Shown here piece after piece: positions 18,495 through 26,644 of a stretch of DNA of 36,412 nucleotides (position 1 is its first letter; each line of letters starts with the position of its first letter). Both the position numbers and the translations under genes were made by a program. The notes beneath the pieces are model-generated. The model was not told the DNA's origin. It ran no database searches and was given only the letters and a program-made list of their open reading frames with translations. Source of the stretch: Parachlamydiaceae bacterium (lineage in GTDB: Bacteria > Chlamydiota > Chlamydiia > Chlamydiales > Parachlamydiaceae); the NCBI GenBank assembly GCA_013821265.1, contig JACDHD010000021.1, positions 1-36,412 of the forward strand, in the 5' to 3' direction.

Positions 18495-19361
18495 ATGATC
18501 ATTGCCCTCTTTGCCAACAGCAGCAAAGAACACGCCAAATCGATTGCAACCGATGTTTGCAAGTTTCTTCGCAACCAAGGTGTCACGGTAGTCGCAGAAG
18601 ATGCAACAGCTCATCTCATCGGAGCCGAAGCGTTTTCTAGCATCGATGTCTCTCGTGTCGACTACATGATTTCTATGGGCGGCGATGGCACCATTTTGCG
18701 CGCCTTCCACGCCTACCCTGAACTCAATGCACCTATCTTGGGAATCAACCTAGGCAGCTTGGGCTTTATGGCCGATATCAAAATCGAAGAGATCTACCCC
18801 TGCCTAGAAAATCTCTTAAGTGGAAAATTCAACATTCAAGATCGCATGATGATCCAAGGAAATACGGCTAAGCAAAAGACCTGTTTTGCCATTAATGACA
18901 TCACTGTTCACCGCGCACAAAATCCCTCGTTAATCAATTTAGAGATCTTTGTCGATGGCGTCTACCTAAATACGTTTTCTGCTGACGGGATTATTATATC
19001 TACTCCCAATGGCTCTACAGCCTATTCGCTTGCTGCAGGAGGCCCTATATTGACTCCGGAACTACAAGCACTTGTGTTAACGCCGATCTGCCCACACACC
19101 ATTTCCAACCGTCCAATCGTTTTAATGCCTAAAAAGGAATTGCAGGTACGTTACATCTGTGAACAGGAACGCGAGCCCATAGAGGTTGCCTACGACGGCT
19201 TTTCTCACTTCCCAATGTCAGAAGGCGTTTTATATGTACAACAGGCACGTCGCACATTTCGTTTGATCAACATGGAAAACTACGACTATTTCGCCACCCT
19301 GCGCTCCAAATTAGGCTGGACGGGTAAGTTACGTGCCGCTAAGGGGACTTCGTCCCCTTAG
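18495..19361 (+). CDS. nadK: NAD kinase
   Basis: NadK phosphorylates NAD to NADP in the cytosol. The 288-residue protein carries GGDGTILRAF (the diphosphate-binding GGDGT), LGINLGSLGFMAD, AINDITVHR (the NE/D motif) and DGIIISTPNGSTAYSLAAGGPI. The start is well set by a perfect AAGGAGG at 18482-18488, seven bases ahead of the ATG. It follows dxs by 20 bp and probably ends the operon. The last codons (KGTSSP) are encoded by one strand of a perfect hairpin, CTAAGGGGACTTCGTCCCCT plus TAG, so the natural C-terminus may have been altered by a palindromic repeat. Confidence 0.95.
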   Translation: MIIALFANSSKEHAKSIATDVCKFLRNQGVTVVAEDATAHLIGAEAFSSIDVSRVDYMISMGGDGTILRAFHAYPELNAPILGINLGSLGFMADIKIEEIYPCLENLLSGKFNIQDRMMIQGNTAKQKTCFAINDITVHRAQNPSLINLEIFVDGVYLNTFSADGIIISTPNGSTAYSLAAGGPILTPELQALVLTPICPHTISNRPIVLMPKKELQVRYICEQEREPIEVAYDGFSHFPMSEGVLYVQQARRTFRLINMENYDYFATLRSKLGWTGKLRAAKGTSSP

Positions 19362-19381
19362 AACCCCTACCAAAGGGTAGG
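19339..19381 (+). terminator. Tandem hairpins at the nadK stop
   Basis: A ten-base-pair stem with a TTC loop (about 19339-19361) overlaps the nadK stop codon, and a second hairpin CCTACCAAAGGGTAGG follows at about 19366-19381. There is no clear run of T after either, so intrinsic termination is plausible but not certain. Confidence 0.4.
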
Positions 19382-19438
19382 ATGGCTTGGAAAAACAACT
19401 AGGCGCCAAAACTGAATAACCATTTCAAAGTAAAATGA

Positions 19439-19521
19439 CCAGACCGGGACGGTCTGGCTACACTCTGGCCACGTTGACGATTGAATCGTAAAAAGAAGGT
19501 AGCCAGGCCGTCCCGGCCTGG
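19439..19521. repeat. Inverted pair of CCAGRCC...GGYCTGG hairpins
   Basis: CCAGACCGGGACGGTCTGG (19439-19457) and CCAGGCCGTCCCGGCCTGG (19503-19521) are each palindromic and also complementary to each other, with GGCTAC/GGTAGCC extensions. Other copies are at 22445-22463, 26301-26319 and 35110-35128. The fifth base pair of the stem is A:T in some copies and G:C in others. This pair and the hairpins above account for the 211-bp gap after nadK. Confidence 0.8.
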
Positions 19522-19572
19522 TTTTTATATACAAAATGAATATTAACGACTTTTACCAGACCGGGGAACGCC

Positions 19573-20817
19573 TTAAGAGGATGTTACCTGCTCGGAAACA
19601 CCTTTCTTCTCTTCTTTTTGTTCCTGAGGCCTATATTGACTGCTATTGATGATTGCAAGAGCTGTGTTTACAGCTTCATCGTCAGGCGTTATTTGTTGCA
19701 TGGCTTTTAATATTGTTAAACCATTTTTGCGAATCTCATTTGCGGAAAGCTTTCTGAGAGAGTTTGTACTAAAACGGCCATTTTTATTTTTTTCTATCTT
19801 ATCTAATGCTATTGTATTTACCGGTTCTGTTGGTGCTTTTAATGTTACAAGTCCAGCACAGATAATCGTATAGTATATAATGACCGTTTCTCTCGGTGCA
19901 GAAACTCCCACTAACCCTAAAGTTAAAAATCGACCAGCAGTCGCAATCTCAGACAACGCGTCAAGAGAGTATGTATCCTTCGCTTTTGGTCGGTCGATAC
20001 CCTTTTGATAACACAAAAGACCCAACTTCTGCATTGCTAACTTACATTTTTTTTGATCTTGTGGATTGCGCTTGAGATACTCTTTCAATACATAGTGAAT
20101 TTGTTTATAAACTTTTACTTCAAGATCTTTTGGAACATTTGAAAGTTGTTGGAGAACAAATTTTATCAGATTTGGTGCAGCGGCCTGTTGTTTAATATCA
20201 GAATTATCTTGAATGTTTTCTATCAACAAACCAAATTCTTGTTGTGGCAACAACATACGTGTTGTTTCTTCTCGTTGAAATGGCGTCACTTTCGTAGGTG
20301 AAGGACTAGCCGCTGCAGCTGCATCAAAAGCACCCCCCAAATATTTGCTTGGTGTTGTTTCAGATGAAGGGACCTCAGGTGGTTGTGGGTTAAAAAAAGG
20401 AGAATTTAAAGGATCTTTCTCTGTCGCGAAACTTTTCTCTTGCTGCTTGCCTTCTGGTGTCGAAGAGACGGCTAATTCTGTACTATTGTTTGAAGAGGGT
20501 TGCAACTTCCGTTGACAACATACTGCCTTCACAGTCAACACAAAACCAGCGATCATACTTGCTGAAAAAATGACACCAGCTAGCAGCTTCGGAGTCAATA
20601 TGTACCCAAACACCAGGTGTCCGGGTACATACAATACAGATGCCGAAGAAAAAACGACAACCAAACCACCGACAATTCCAGCTCTAAAAAGAATGCGCAA
20701 AGCCACACGACAGGCGCTTTGTGTTTCTGCAGATCCCTCACGAGCGAATACTTCGGTCCTTACTGTAGATGCAGGCAAAAGACCTGCATCTGATGGTCTA
20801 ATTGTAGGTGTAGGCAT
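19573..20817 (-). CDS. Inc-like inclusion-membrane protein, 414 aa
   Basis: Residues about 44-64 and 75-99 form two hydrophobic helices separated by a short loop (YVPGHLVFGYILTPK), the bilobed domain typical of chlamydial type III-secreted inclusion-membrane proteins. A Ser/Thr-rich N-terminus of about 40 residues precedes it. A Ser/Pro-rich linker follows, then a helical C-terminal domain (about 195-395) expected to face the host cytosol. Loop motifs Y-x-P and TP and a Cys just after the second helix are shared with the next three Inc-like proteins upstream. It begins two bases after the stop of the 492-residue gene, so they are probably co-transcribed. The Inc call rests on topology, not homology. 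Confidence 0.7.
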   Translation of the reverse strand: MPTPTIRPSDAGLLPASTVRTEVFAREGSAETQSACRVALRILFRAGIVGGLVVVFSSASVLYVPGHLVFGYILTPKLLAGVIFSASMIAGFVLTVKAVCCQRKLQPSSNNSTELAVSSTPEGKQQEKSFATEKDPLNSPFFNPQPPEVPSSETTPSKYLGGAFDAAAAASPSPTKVTPFQREETTRMLLPQQEFGLLIENIQDNSDIKQQAAAPNLIKFVLQQLSNVPKDLEVKVYKQIHYVLKEYLKRNPQDQKKCKLAMQKLGLLCYQKGIDRPKAKDTYSLDALSEIATAGRFLTLGLVGVSAPRETVIIYYTIICAGLVTLKAPTEPVNTIALDKIEKNKNGRFSTNSLRKLSANEIRKNGLTILKAMQQITPDDEAVNTALAIINSSQYRPQEQKEEKKGVSEQVTSS

Positions 20818-20819
20818 GA

Positions 20820-22298
20820 TTATGGTTTCTTCTTCTGTTCAGCTGGTGAAGCAGCCTGTAATTTTGTTAGCCCTCGTTTTCTTGAGGGTGAAGGAGTTGG
20901 AGCTAGTTGTTGCATAGCTCTTCGAAGAGGCGGCAAGGCTAAACCAGCCAATTTTGTCTGCTTCTTATTCGACTCCTCAGCCTCAATATCTGATATTTGA
21001 AGAGAATTTAGTATCCCCTCTGCTGCCGCGAAACGATCGGATGGCTTAGAAGCCGTCAGCATTTTTTTTAAGTTTTCTCTTGTTGAACTTTTTTTTCCCT
21101 GTTTTATTATGTCAAGCACTGTTGGGGTTAACCCTTTCTTAGGTTCAGCCGCAGACACTTTTTCATCAGTCTCCTTTTCAGAATGTTTTTGCATAACATT
21201 TGTATAACAGAACATAGCCAGAACACGACCTTTGTTTAACTCTGTTGTCCTGCCCATATATGAAATTACAAGTGGTTGAACTAATGAATAAACGCGATTC
21301 CAAATAGTCGAGAATAGTTTTTTTCGCGCATCAATTTCTTTTTGCTCCGCCTCTGTTCTTCGCAAGGCTTCTTGTTGCTCTGCTTCTGTTCTTACCGGGG
21401 CTTCTTTTTGTTCAGCTTCCTTTTTCTCCGCATCTTTTCTTTGTAAAGCTTCTGTCCGTTCTTTGCCTAGTAAGGCTTCTTCTTCAGTGATGACGTGGGT
21501 AAATACAGCAACAGCAAGGATACACATTTTGTCATATGTCACTTGTTGTTGGGATGCATCAAGGTTTGCTGCAATATATTTCTCAGATAGAAATTCAACA
21601 GCTTTAAATTTACTTGAGTCCGCAACGAACTCTCTGAGTGTCTTTTGCTCTCCTTCGTTTCCTATGCGTATTTTCTCAAGCATTTTATCTAAGGTTTCAG
21701 CTCCTTGCTCTGGAGAAGAAGCAGCGGCTGCAGCGGCAGAAGCAGCGGCAGAAGCAGCGGCGGCGGCGGCGGCGGCAGATTCTAGGCCAGAAGGAGCTGC
21801 GGTGGTGGTTGTGGTAGTTGGTGCTGCAACACTTGCTTTAGCAGGAGCTGCAGTACCTGATCCTGTCGCTGTCGATCCTGACTCTCCAGCTGCAGCTTCC
21901 TTTTTAGTTCTACAGCAGCAACAGCAGTATTTAACTAATCTGACTAGTCCTGCGATAACGAGTATTCCAACTGCTATGCCGACCACTGCTCCACCTAAGC
22001 CTAAAGCCACTTTCATCGGTGTGATCACGTGACCAGCTAAGGATTTTGAAAGAATTGCAGGTGTTTGAACTGGCAAATACATTGCTTGTCCCGCTTTAGG
22101 CGAAAGGTAAACAACTCCTGCAACTGCAGCAGCAAGAACTCCTACAGTAGCTATAGCGTAACTTGCAACTTTACAAGTGCTGCAATTTGTTGCTGTCCCC
22201 TTACCGGATCCTGATGATACAAGTGCTGATCCCCCTGCTGCCACGGCTAAGGAAACTGGGTCTTTTGGGGCTGCTGCTGATACTGGCTGACTCTTCAT
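20820..22298 (-). CDS. Inc-like inclusion-membrane protein with poly-Ala and coiled coil, 492 aa
   Basis: Hydrophobic helices at about 43-65 and 94-123 flank a 28-residue loop with YLSP and VITP. Five consecutive cysteines (125-129) follow the second helix directly and could be lipidated or redox-active. A Thr/Ala-rich linker contains a poly-Ala/Ser tract (175-193) encoded by GCN triplets (about 21720-21777). The C-terminal part has a helical segment, TLREFVADSSKFKAVEFL, and an imperfect KDAEKKEAEQKEAPVRTEAE-type repeat (about 287-325), probably a charged coiled coil. RBS AGAGAGGA precedes ATG 22298. Inc-like by topology; paralogous to the neighbouring genes. Confidence 0.7.
   Translation of the reverse strand: MKSQPVSAAAPKDPVSLAVAAGGSALVSSGSGKGTATNCSTCKVASYAIATVGVLAAAVAGVVYLSPKAGQAMYLPVQTPAILSKSLAGHVITPMKVALGLGGAVVGIAVGILVIAGLVRLVKYCCCCCRTKKEAAAGESGSTATGSGTAAPAKASVAAPTTTTTTAAPSGLESAAAAAAAASAAASAAAAAASSPEQGAETLDKMLEKIRIGNEGEQKTLREFVADSSKFKAVEFLSEKYIAANLDASQQQVTYDKMCILAVAVFTHVITEEEALLGKERTEALQRKDAEKKEAEQKEAPVRTEAEQQEALRRTEAEQKEIDARKKLFSTIWNRVYSLVQPLVISYMGRTTELNKGRVLAMFCYTNVMQKHSEKETDEKVSAAEPKKGLTPTVLDIIKQGKKSSTRENLKKMLTASKPSDRFAAAEGILNSLQISDIEAEESNKKQTKLAGLALPPLRRAMQQLAPTPSPSRKRGLTKLQAASPAEQKKKP
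21718..21780. repeat. GC-rich trinucleotide tract encoding poly-Ala
   Basis: An imperfect (GCA/GCG/GCC-type) triplet run on the plus strand encodes the poly-Ala/Ser tract of the 492-residue Inc-like protein on the minus strand. Triplet slippage here would change length without breaking the frame. Confidence 0.75.
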
Positions 22299-22374
22299 AA
22301 TCCTCTCTTTAGTTTAATCTGTTTTGTTTCAGATAGTTTACGTAAACTTCCTTATTAAGGACAACATTCTTCCT

Positions 22375-22560
22375 ATTTGGAGTGCGGGGGCTTGCACTTA
22401 CAGTTGGACACATCTTTGCCTTGGAGGCTTTGTCGATAAGGTAGCCAGGCCGTCCCGGCCTGGTAAAAAAAGGACGACCAGACCGGGACGGTCTGCCTAC
22501 CTTAATTATCACGGCTTGTAGATGTGTCCAACTGTAAGGGCTTGCCACCGCACTCCAAAT
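22375..22560. repeat. Three-layer nested palindrome
   Basis: The outer layer is ATTTGGAGTGCGG and its complement at the two ends (22375 and 22560). The middle layer is a perfect 19-bp inverted repeat, CTTACAGTTGGACACATCT (22397-22415) against 22520-22538. The inner layer is CCAGGCCGTCCCGGCCTGG (22445-22463) facing a diverged CCAGACCGGGACGGTCTG (about 22478-22495). Each layer uses a module seen elsewhere in the window. Short open frames on both strands here are palindrome by-products. Confidence 0.85.
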
Positions 22561-22572
22561 TAGGAAATTCGT

Positions 22573-23289
22573 TTAACTTTTTTTAAATAACACGTCTATT
22601 TTTTTGGTCCTATCTACAACAGATGCTAATTGCTGAGCTTGCTTCAAAAGAAAATCAGCATGCTCTGATTGTGTGCTTTTAATCTTTAAGGAGCTTAAGT
22701 ACATAACTTTACCAAACGCATGCATACGATGTTTTTCTGTAGCTGTCATGCTCTCGTCTTGCTCCTTTGATAGCAAATCAAGAGATTGCTTTACCTTAGA
22801 ATCAAGTAAATTAGCATGATTTGGATGTTCTACAAATTGCTCTAATTCTCTTCGTTCTTTCGCGTTTTTACCTGCACACTTCACGATTAATTGATTTAAT
22901 TTTGTAGCATCTGTTTCATTCCGGCTAATCGTAACAACAGCCGGATTTGCAACATAACCAATCGGTTTTTGGAGGCAACGCTGAACTAATCTAAAAATAA
23001 TTAAAAGGAGCAATGCCGTTCCCATCACACAAAAACCTACCTTTAAAACTGTAACCAGGTGGGTTGTCAATGCAACAGGCCCGCTACCAGAAACTGGAGG
23101 CACATTCTTGGAAAATGGCTGATACACGATTTGCAGCACGGTCGCAGCCCAAACACCTACAGCCGCCAAAGCATAGATTGCAACCCAGTTTGTTTTTTTT
23201 TGTACTTTGGCAGAATCAGATTTTGAACTTTGCTGGACCGATGGGGGTATTGTACCGGATGGTCCTTTTGTTTCTACTGTAGACGTCAT
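22573..23289 (-). CDS. Inc-like inclusion-membrane protein, 238 aa
   Basis: A 33-residue polar N-terminus leads into helix 1 (about 34-56). The loop contains IVYQPFSKNVPP, helix 2 spans about 80-104 and ends with a Cys. The C-terminal ~130 residues form a compact helical domain (KLNQLIVKCAGKNAKERREL, EQFVEHPNHANLLD), similar in pattern to the REFV...KAVEFL segment of the 492-residue protein. This is the smallest complete example of the architecture in the cluster, lacking the low-complexity linker. ATG 23289 is preceded by AAGAGAG. Inc-like by topology. Confidence 0.68.
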   Translation of the reverse strand: MTSTVETKGPSGTIPPSVQQSSKSDSAKVQKKTNWVAIYALAAVGVWAATVLQIVYQPFSKNVPPVSGSGPVALTTHLVTVLKVGFCVMGTALLLLIIFRLVQRCLQKPIGYVANPAVVTISRNETDATKLNQLIVKCAGKNAKERRELEQFVEHPNHANLLDSKVKQSLDLLSKEQDESMTATEKHRMHAFGKVMYLSSLKIKSTQSEHADFLLKQAQQLASVVDRTKKIDVLFKKS

Positions 23290-23439
23290 AGCGTTCTCTC
23301 TTACTTTTAGTTTAAAATGCTTTTCCGATTAGTTTATAAAATTTCGCATATCATGACAATCTAAACATTTTCTTAATGTGTAAAAAAGAGGTAATATCTT
23401 TGTTCTAATGTTCTATTGGACTGGACAGTATGGACGAAA

Positions 23440-23570
23440 TGAAATAATTGCATAAGTCCTTTTTACTTTTTGATGTTAGCGGTCTTGGCCGCTTGGGGGC
23501 TCCAAAAGCGAAGAACATCGGCAAGCCGATGTTTAGGAAAGCGGCACCAAGGTGCCGCTCTCCAATAAGG
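23440..23570. repeat. Repeat mosaic with one ATTGCATAAGTCC end
   Basis: ATTGCATAAGTCC (23447-23459) matches the terminal motif of the 14.4, 26.2 and 32.0-kb elements, but no facing partner was found. Downstream are three hairpins: AGCGGTC...GGCCGCT (about 23479-23494), AACATCGGCAAGCCGATGTT (23514-23533) and AGCGGCACCAAGGTGCCGCT (23540-23559). TATTGGACTGGAC repeats lie just upstream. These fill the 306-bp gap between two Inc-like genes; I see nothing coding. Confidence 0.75.
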
Positions 23571-23595
23571 AATGTTAAGCTCTATGACCACAACC

Positions 23596-25620
23596 TTAGT
23601 TGTTCAAGGAGGCTTTTTTCTCCTCTTTTGCTGGTGTTGTTGGTGCAGCTGGTGTAAACCCTTCTATGGCCTTCAGGGCTGATTCGACATAGGGGTGTTT
23701 GGTTGCATCAAGAGACTTCAATAAGGCAATTCCGTTATCTTTTGTTGGCATTTTCAAAAATGCCTTCATTTCATGAGAGTGACGTCCCCTATTTAGAACA
23801 AGAACCAATGCATCTTCTGTCACTTTTGACATTTTGATCTTAGTCACAATTAGGTGCACAAATGCCGCTTGAATCCCAACGTAATTAGGAGAACTCGCAT
23901 CATAATTTCCTATTAGATATCTATAAGATCTCATTGGTGCTTGCCACTTATCAACATCTTGTTTTGACGCCTTTGCGCTTTCGTATAAAAAAGTGCCTAA
24001 TGTTAAAATTGCCTCTAAACCACGCTTAACTTCTCCGTCATTTTTTCCATTTACAGATGTGAGATACGTGTCTATCTGTTGCATTGCTCTTTTCCATGAG
24101 GATTCGTCCTGGAGACTCCATTGTGGAAGACTATTACCTTTTGTTGAAATCCAATCAACTACAGCTTTACTTATAGCTAAGCTATCTGGATTATTAGAAT
24201 TCACACTTTGGAAAAATGGATGAGATTGCGCAGGTTTGGCTGGGGAACTTTTAGACTGTATTCCAGCACCTCCGGCTGGGCTTTTTGGACTTAATGCTGC
24301 TACTGCAGCTGATATGGATCGAGATACGCGTTTTGGGCTGCCTGATGCTGCTGTTACAACGGATGCGGCTGAAGCTGCAATAGCTGCTGCAGGAACTGCA
24401 ACACCGGATTCGGCTGAAGCTGCGGCTGGGACCGCGGCGGCTGCAGCACTAGCTGCTGCCACAAGTGTCGCTGATTGGTCGACTTCTGCTAGGTCTGCAG
24501 GTTTAGCAGATGAAGCTAAATCATCATTACCACTATCAGCTCCGCCACTTGCCGCAGCGCCAACACCTCCACCAGCTCCAGTTCCAGAACCCCCAACTTC
24601 ATCATGAAAATGAGGTTCATTGTCAACATCATCATGTGCAGATGAGTCACTTGCAGATGCCGCAGCAGCTGCTGCTGCTGGAACACCACTCACTAAAGGA
24701 GAACCATCGGATTCACTTCGCGATCCAGCCGACAAAGAACGTCGATGGCTTATCTCGCCTTCACTTTTAGACGCTCCGAATGGCACAGCAATTCCCGCAA
24801 CAACACCAGCACCTCTTGCTCGGTATAGCGGCAAGCTATCTAGTGCTCCTGCAAAAGGGAATCTTCCACTAGCGTGACCTAACCCTGCACCACCTCCAGA
24901 ACTAAAATTAAATAAATCTCTTCCTTCTCCAACCCCTTCTGCATCTTCATCAATATGATGGCCACTTGCGCTTAGATCTTCACTTCCTTTTCGCGATCCG
25001 GGAGACGATGAAGGACGTAGACCTCCTGCCCCAGATGCACCTCTTGCAGCAGTAGTAGTGGATGGACCACCAAGAAGGCCTAAGCCTAGCCCACTTCCTA
25101 ACCCACTTCCTGCGCTAATTCCATGGGAATGCCCACTTCCATGCGCATGTCCATGTCCTGCTCCTCCTGGTCCAAAGGAGCTTCCATGTGAATGTCCATG
25201 AGGAGAAGAAGGTGGAGAAGAAGACAATGGAGCGCTTGTAGAATCACTTGAGCCAGCTGCACCCTTTCCTGAACTACCATGTGCTTGCTTTGTTCCCGAA
25301 GGCTTGCCACTATTGCAAAGATAAGCCAGAATTGCATACACACATTTTGAAATCACAGCTAGAAGTAACGCAGCAGCTCCTGCTACGATAGGTGTAATTT
25401 GTTTGCCTTTCCATACAGCTAAAGCAGGCATATAATGAGCTGAGGCAGCAGCTAGACCAACAAAAACACCAGTTGAAATGATAAACTTGACACTTACTAA
25501 TCCACAAATTTTTGAATCACTCGGTTTTCTTCTTGTTGCTGAGTCTTTATGGGGTTCTGAAGCACCTGCACCTGCTCCTGTATGACTAGGTCTACTTACT
25601 GCTGCTGATTGCGTCGGCAT
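23596..25620 (-). CDS. Inc-like protein with long Gly/Ser/His/Ala low-complexity linker, 674 aa
   Basis: Helices at about 40-63 and 76-103 are separated by a loop with HYMPA and QITP, and a Cys follows at 102, as in the sibling proteins. Residues about 105-480 are low complexity: a His/Gly-rich stretch at 141-167 (HGHSHG, GHGHAHGSGHSHG), a GLGSGLGLGLLGG segment, Ser/Gly-rich acidic parts and several poly-Ala tracts. A well-formed helical domain (about 485-660, beginning HPFFQSVNSNNPDSLAISKAV) ends the protein, comparable to the terminal domains of the neighbours. RBS AAGGATAG precedes ATG 25620. Inc-like by topology. The His-Gly tract could bind metal ions, an inference from composition only. 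Confidence 0.7.
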   Translation of the reverse strand: MPTQSAAVSRPSHTGAGAGASEPHKDSATRRKPSDSKICGLVSVKFIISTGVFVGLAAASAHYMPALAVWKGKQITPIVAGAAALLLAVISKCVYAILAYLCNSGKPSGTKQAHGSSGKGAAGSSDSTSAPLSSSPPSSPHGHSHGSSFGPGGAGHGHAHGSGHSHGISAGSGLGSGLGLGLLGGPSTTTAARGASGAGGLRPSSSPGSRKGSEDLSASGHHIDEDAEGVGEGRDLFNFSSGGGAGLGHASGRFPFAGALDSLPLYRARGAGVVAGIAVPFGASKSEGEISHRRSLSAGSRSESDGSPLVSGVPAAAAAAASASDSSAHDDVDNEPHFHDEVGGSGTGAGGGVGAAASGGADSGNDDLASSAKPADLAEVDQSATLVAAASAAAAAVPAAASAESGVAVPAAAIAASAASVVTAASGSPKRVSRSISAAVAALSPKSPAGGAGIQSKSSPAKPAQSHPFFQSVNSNNPDSLAISKAVVDWISTKGNSLPQWSLQDESSWKRAMQQIDTYLTSVNGKNDGEVKRGLEAILTLGTFLYESAKASKQDVDKWQAPMRSYRYLIGNYDASSPNYVGIQAAFVHLIVTKIKMSKVTEDALVLVLNRGRHSHEMKAFLKMPTKDNGIALLKSLDATKHPYVESALKAIEGFTPAAPTTPAKEEKKASLNN

Positions 25621-25714
25621 AACTATCCTTTTTTATGGTTAATAAAAACTGGTAAAAGCAAAATCGTCTAATCTTAAGACTGTATACTATTAAAGCCAAC
25701 ATCTTTCTTTTTGC

Positions 25715-26086
25715 TTAATTAATTTGATTTTGTTGAGAAGCTTCAGAAGCTATAGAACCAGCTGGAGGTTGTCTGCAGGAAACAATAATGATTCCTAAAA
25801 GGATACCAATGGCTAAGCTTGATGCTAGAGTTACTGTTGCTGTATAAAAGGCCAATGTTGTAACAGAAGAGATTCGGTAGACAATGGTGATGCGATGTGC
25901 CAACACAACGGAGAGTGCTGCAACACCACCTAATCCAGCGCCGATGCGCAAAGCTTTACCCATCACATCTGTAATGATATTGCATTTTGGAAGATTAAGA
26001 TTTTTTCGTTGAATTTGAATATAATCTACAAATCTATTCAACATCACTCTAAATGAAACTACTGAATTCGTTGCTGTCATTGTCAT
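25715..26086 (-). CDS. Short Inc-like membrane protein, 123 aa
   Basis: A 45-residue N-terminus (amphipathic and basic around 12-30) precedes two hydrophobic helices (about 47-65 and 74-103) joined by a very short loop. A short polar tail ends the protein. The bilobed topology and position at the head of the cluster suggest an Inc-like protein lacking the C-terminal domain of its neighbours. AAGGA at good spacing precedes ATG 26086; a second in-frame ATG is two codons later. It could also be an ordinary small inner-membrane protein. Confidence 0.6.
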   Translation of the reverse strand: MTMTATNSVVSFRVMLNRFVDYIQIQRKNLNLPKCNIITDVMGKALRIGAGLGGVAALSVVLAHRITIVYRISSVTTLAFYTATVTLASSLAIGILLGIIIVSCRQPPAGSIASEASQQNQIN

Positions 26087-26215
26087 AGCAAAGTCCTTTT
26101 TATTACATTGGTTTAATGATCTCAGCGCACTGTAGCAAAAGACGCGTAAAATTTACCAAGTTTTTTTTACACTTGTTTTAGACCTGAACAAGTTGGAATT
26201 GGGACATTGGACTTA

Positions 26216-26609
26216 TTGAGACGATTGCATAAGTCCTTTACCAGGCGTCCTCGGCCTGAATGTAACCAGGACGTCCCCGCCCTGCAAAAAAAGAAGGTAG
26301 CCAGACCGTCCCGGTCTGGTAAAAAAGGACGACCAGGCCAAGATAGTTCGTTGGAAAATTGTTACGGCACAACAAGATCACCCGGCTTTGCAGGGCGGGA
26401 GAGGCTGTGAAAATTTAACGGATGAGCAACAAATTGACGAAAAATGACAGGCTATGCAGATGATGACGCGGTCGTAGTGCATACTACGACCAAGGAATAA
26501 GATGCATAGAATGACATTTTTCGTCAATTTGTTGCTCTATTTGGGAATTTTTCACAGCCTCGGACGCCCCTGGTTACTTTCAGGCCGAGGACGGCCTGGC
26601 TTATGAATC
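26216..26609. mobile_element. Palindromic element with the ATTGCATAAGTCC end, interrupted by a second element
   Basis: The left end TTGAGACGATTGCATAAGTC (26216-26235) leads into an arm of about 50 bp (CCAGGCGTCCTCGGCCTGAA, TAACCAGGACGTCC, CCGCCCTGCAA; 26239-26287). Its complement forms the right arm but is split in two: GCAGGGCGGGA ends just before 26401, and the rest resumes at 26562 and ends near 26609 with a decayed GGCTTATGAATC. A CCAGACCGTCCCGGTCTGG hairpin (26301-26319) is in the centre. It fills most of the 558-bp gap before pdhC; the remainder is AT-rich with no gene seen. Confidence 0.7.
26401..26561. mobile_element. 161-bp palindromic element inserted in the right arm of the 26.2-kb element
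   Basis: The ends GAGGCTGTGAAAATTT and AAATTTTTCACAGCCTC-like complement are perfect over GAGGCTGTGAAAA. Inner arms (GAGCAACAAATTGACGAAAA and complement) continue the pairing, and the centre is the hairpin GTCGTAGTGCATACTACGAC (about 26471-26490). It separates two halves of an arm whose uninterrupted counterpart lies at 26239-26287, which marks it as a later insertion. No target duplication longer than 2-3 bp is apparent. Confidence 0.75.
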
Positions 26610-26644
26610 AGGCACGGGCAAGGGTGAGGGATTGTCTTTGTCAC

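Noticed and set aside
21463-22032. 189-codon plus-strand frame opposite the 492-residue Inc-like gene
   Set aside because: It is the complement of a GC-rich triplet tract; the minus-strand frame has the RBS, membrane helices and operon context.
22309-22548. Frames on both strands within the 22.4-kb nested palindrome
   Set aside because: Both contain only repeat modules (GRPGRP-like translations) and no start signals.
24236-24877. Plus-strand frames rich in Ala or His opposite the 674-residue gene
   Set aside because: They arise from the low-complexity linker read in the other direction.
26207-26410. 67-codon frame before pdhC
   Set aside because: Its translation is made of the dispersed hairpin modules (RPRPECNQDV, ARPSRSGKKG), not a protein.
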